64,000 nt of DNA from Hyperoodon ampullatus. Taxonomy: Eukaryota > Chordata > Mammalia > Artiodactyla > Ziphiidae. A model generated the notes under the pieces. The model made no database searches. It had not been told where the DNA came from and was given only the letters and a program-made list of their open reading frames with translations. Below, piece by piece: positions 60,858 to 64,000 of the stretch (its first letter is position 1; each line of letters opens with the position of its first letter). The DNA lies in contig CATKHW010000427.1 of the NCBI GenBank assembly GCA_949752795.1, positions 930,001 to 994,000 on the forward strand, given 5' to 3'. The position numbers and the translations under genes were made by a program.

Positions 60858-62596
60858 GCCTTCCCTCAACAGATTTTTGGACGATAGTTGTCCTTTATTA
60901 CTCGGCCAGTTTGTGAATTGCTGTGCCCCTGAGCTCCATTTTTCAACTCGTTTTTGGTGAGCTGACCGCAAGTCCAAAATTTTGGTTCAGGACCTATACT
61001 GGTTCCCAGTGGGTGGCTGAGAATTTGGTTAATTCTTCTTCCTGCCGGGAAATTACAGTGATATGTGCCCGTCCAAATGCCTAACAGCTACTCTCTCATT
61101 GGTTCTCCCTCTTCCCTTTCATCCTCTGCCAAATTGGCAACCTGTGCGAACCAGGAGGTTAAAGGGGCTGTCTCTCCAAGTTGGGAGGTTGATAGTAAAG
61201 CAGACGGAAAGTCAAACCGGAGCACCAGGAGACGGACTATGCATTGAGTTTTAGAAACCTTTCGTATTCACAGTGTGTCCGTTCTCTAGGTTTCCTGCAC
61301 ATGTTATAGCTGTAGTAATATTCCCTTCAACCTGGAGAGTTCGGACCCATGGAATGGGTGCCATGCATTATTGCTTTAAAGGGTCTGCATTTGCTCACCC
61401 AATCTCACCAATCGTCTCAGTCCCAAGTGTCCCTCCTTATGCCACATTCTGCTGTCGTTGTAGATAGGGTCATTCCAGCTTTCATCAGAGACCCTGAAGG
61501 AATTGTAAAGAATTTCCCAGTTTTTTTGTTTTGTTTTTGAAATTCCTTTTTATAGTGGGTTTGAGCTGATTCTCGCTGCCATGTTTATGCCAGTCTAGAC
61601 ACCCTTGATTCCCTTACGGAGACATATCAATACATAGGTTTTAAGATTCTTACTAGTCAGATACTTTCCTCTGCGGGAAATATGGGGTTTTGAGTCCCTT
61701 TCACTGAGGACGGTGTAGGTCTTGTCTATTCCATAGTTGGTTTTTGGAACGGTACCTGTGCTTATATCAAACTCTGGTTTTATGCATCACCCCACCTCTC
61801 CTTCCCCCTTAAGCAGGTATAAGAGTGTTTTCTAAATGTGAGACACTGTTCTCTTTCCTAACTCAGTTCAAGTGTAGCCATGTTTACAGGATCTTCATAA
61901 GTGATATCTTATGATAAGTTTCTTTTTCTGTGTGACTTATTTCACTTAGAATCATCATACCTGTATCCACCCATTTTGCTGCTACTGGTCTTATGACATT
62001 GATTTCATGGCTGAGGGATATTCCATCGTACGTAAGTACCACAATTTTTTGAACCATGTTTATATTTTCTGGGATACTTAAGGTGTATCCAATTTGATGT
62101 CCTTGTATGCAGTGCAGCCCTAAATTTTGGGGTGGCTCTGTCTTATTGATTTTCAGTTTTCCCAAGTTATATTCCCTAGACTGGTAGTGCCCTTGGCTCT
62201 GTAGCTCTGTTCTTTACTTGTTTTAGGGAACAGAATGCACTCCTCCAGAGAGGCAGTTGGCAATTTACATCCCGCCCATCAGCATAACAAGGCTCCCTGT
62301 TCTCCAGGGCCTGTCTTGCCTTTCTTGTTCTTACACATTTTGTGGATGTCCCTTTTGACCGGTGGGAAGTGATACTTCTTTGTAGTGCAGATTTGCATTG
62401 CCCGCTTGCTTGCTTGGCCAAAAAGGGCGTATGCGTTTTCTCCTGAATATATTCAGGACAAAACGCATACCCCCTTTTTGGCCAAGTGCATCATTGTCGA
62501 AGTTGTGCCCCTCTTCCTGTGCTTTAAAGGCGATTCCAACGTACCTCTTGAAATCTGTTTCCTGCTATTCTGCCTCGCTTTCAAGTCCGCCTCGTT
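60858..62596. repeat. Satellite monomer 36 (type B)
   Basis: aatttgatg and attctgc as in copy 9. Private: ttcccagtggg near 61008, gagacggac near 61232, tatgcattg near 61240 and cctgtatcc near 61963. Stop at 61884; palindrome 62413-62486 with caggacaaaac and cataccccc. Confidence 0.95.
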
Positions 62597-64000
62597 GCCT
62601 TCTCTCAACAGATTTTTGGTCGATAGTTGTCCTTTATTACTCGGCCAGTTTGTGAATTGCTGTGCCCCTGAGCTCCATTTTTCAACTCTTTTTTGGTGAG
62701 CTGACCGCAAGTCCAAATTTTTGGTTCAGGACCTATACTGGTTCCCGGTGGGTGGCTGAGAATTTGGTTAATTCTTCTTCCTGCCGGGAAATTACAGTGA
62801 TATGTGCCCGTCCAAATGCCTAACAGCTACTCTCTCATTGGTTCTCCCTCTTCCATTTCATCCTCTGCCAAATTGGCAACCTGTGCGAACCAGGAGGTTA
62901 AAGGGGCTGTCTCTCCAAGTTGGGAGGTTGATAGTAAAGCAGACGGAAAGTCAAACCGGAGCACCAGGAGAGGGACTATGCGTTGAGTTTTAGAAACCTT
63001 TCGTATTCACAGTGTGTCCGTTCTCTAGGTTTCCTGCACATGTTATAGCTGTAGTAATATTCCCTTCAACCTGGAGAGTTCGGACCCATGGAATGGGTGC
63101 CATGCATTATTGCTTTAAAGGGTCTGCATTTGCTCACCCAATCTCACCAATCGTCTCAGTCCCAAGTGTCCCTCCTTATGCCACATCCAGCTGTCGTTGT
63201 AGATAGGGTCATTCCAGATTTCATCAGAGACCCTGAAGGAATTGTAAAGAATTTCCCAGTTTTTTTGTTTTGTTTTTGAAATTCCTTTTTATAGTGGGTT
63301 TGAGCTGATTCTCGCTGCCATGTTTATGCCAGTCTAGACAAACTTGATTCCCTTACAGAGACACATCAATACATAGGTTTTAAGATTCTTACTAGTCAGA
63401 TATTTTCCTCTGCGGGAAATATGGGGTTTTGAGTCCCTTTCACTGAGGACGGTGTAGGTCTTGTCTATTCCATAGTTGGTTTTTGGAACGGTACCTGTGC
63501 TTATATCAAACTCTGGTTTTATGCATCACCCCACCTCTCCTTCCCCTTTAAGCAGGTATAAGAGTGTTTTCTAAATGTGAGACACTGTTCTCTTTCCTAA
63601 CTCAGTTCAAGTGTAGCCATGTTTACAGGATCTTCATAAGTGATATCTTATGATAAGTTTCTTTTTCTGTGTGACTTATTTCACTTAGAATCATCGTACC
63701 TGAATCCACCCATTTTGCTGCTACTGGTCTTATGACATTGATTTCATGGCTGAGGGATATTCCATCGTACGTAAGTACCACAATTTTTTGAACCATGTTT
63801 ATATTTTCTGGGATACTTAAGGTGTATCCAAGTTGAGGTCCTTGTATGCAGTGCAGCCCTAAATTTTGGGGTGGCTCTGTCTTATTGATTTTCAGTTTTC
63901 CCAAGGTATATTCCCTAGACTGGTAGTGCCCTTGGCTCTGTAGCTCTGTTCTTTACTTGTTTTAGGGAACAGAATGCACTCTTCCAGAGAGGCAGTTGGC
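62597..64000. repeat. Satellite monomer 37 (type C, cut by window end)
   Basis: First 1,404 bp of a C-type unit (caaacttgattcccttacag near 63338). The window ends about 150 bp before the palindrome. Private: gacacatcaat near 63362 and tccccttta near 63545. Stop at 63623. Confidence 0.95.

Larger units (their letters stand above)
1..64000. repeat. Tandem satellite array, unit about 1,739 bp, L1-derived (probable common cetacean satellite)
   Basis: The same unit recurs head to tail from the first base to the last: 36 full copies plus a 1,404-bp partial copy, always in one orientation and with no interruption by other elements. I set the phase at the first base of the window; successive starts are 1737-1739 bp apart. 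Copies differ mainly by scattered substitutions, many shared among non-adjacent copies, and by rare 1-2 bp deletions. More than half of each unit is a degenerate antisense LINE-1 3' end. The unit length plus the L1 origin match what is known of the common cetacean satellite, a heterochromatin component. The array is directly visible; the cetacean assignment is inference from family knowledge. Another cetartiodactyl satellite with a similar L1 origin is the main alternative. Confidence 0.97.

Noticed and set aside
1..64000. CRISPR array or bacterial/phage repeat region
   Set aside because: The repeat unit is 1.74 kb with no spacer structure, and its content is a mammalian L1 3' end.
1..64000. 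Ribosomal DNA or other multigene tandem array
   Set aside because: No rRNA, tRNA, snRNA or histone sequence is recognisable in the unit, which is also too short for rDNA.

Overview
The whole window is one uninterrupted, head-to-tail satellite DNA array. It holds 36 complete copies and one partial copy of a unit of about 1,739 bp (individual copies 1,737-1,739 bp). I find no host gene, RNA gene, CRISPR array or unique sequence. Every open reading frame recurs at the monomer period; all are below about 105 codons and none looks like a functional gene.

Organism: the unit is largely a decayed LINE-1 (L1) 3' end lying on the minus strand. Read on the plus strand, each unit contains a T-rich tract (degenerate poly(A) tail), an L1 3' UTR of about 345 bp, the native ORF2 stop codon, and about 530 bp of frameshifted ORF2 C-terminal coding sequence. 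The L1 resembles the cetartiodactyl type. From established knowledge, an L1-derived tandem satellite of about 1.7 kb is the 'common cetacean satellite', a heterochromatin component of whales; the delphinid form is shorter, about 1.58 kb. I therefore infer a non-delphinid cetacean genome, probably a long-read assembly of a heterochromatin block. No database search was possible.

Unit layout (reference copy 26083-27821): 26083-26745 unassigned sequence; 26746-26763 T-rich tract; 26764-27108 L1 3' UTR (antisense); 27109-27637 L1 ORF2 C-terminal relic (antisense); 27638-27711 a perfect 74-bp palindrome; 27712-27821 unassigned sequence leading into the next copy. The palindrome occurs in all 36 copies that reach it and is flawless in 16.

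Large-scale layout: shared variants sort the copies into about ten recurrent types, called A to K here. Their order is not random. Three successive blocks start at an 'H' monomer (19127, 38255, 48687) and end in the same 'I' half-monomer. They are 11, 6 and 5 monomers long (19,128, 10,432 and 8,693 bp). Chimeric monomers sit where the shorter blocks have lost units (copies 28 and 33). A 9.1-kb tract at 36813-45907 is nearly identical to 47245-56339. An A-B-C trimer repeats at 7-17 kb and returns at 59-64 kb, and copies 13 and 14 are a recent single-unit duplication. This is a higher-order repeat shaped by unequal exchange and segmental amplification.
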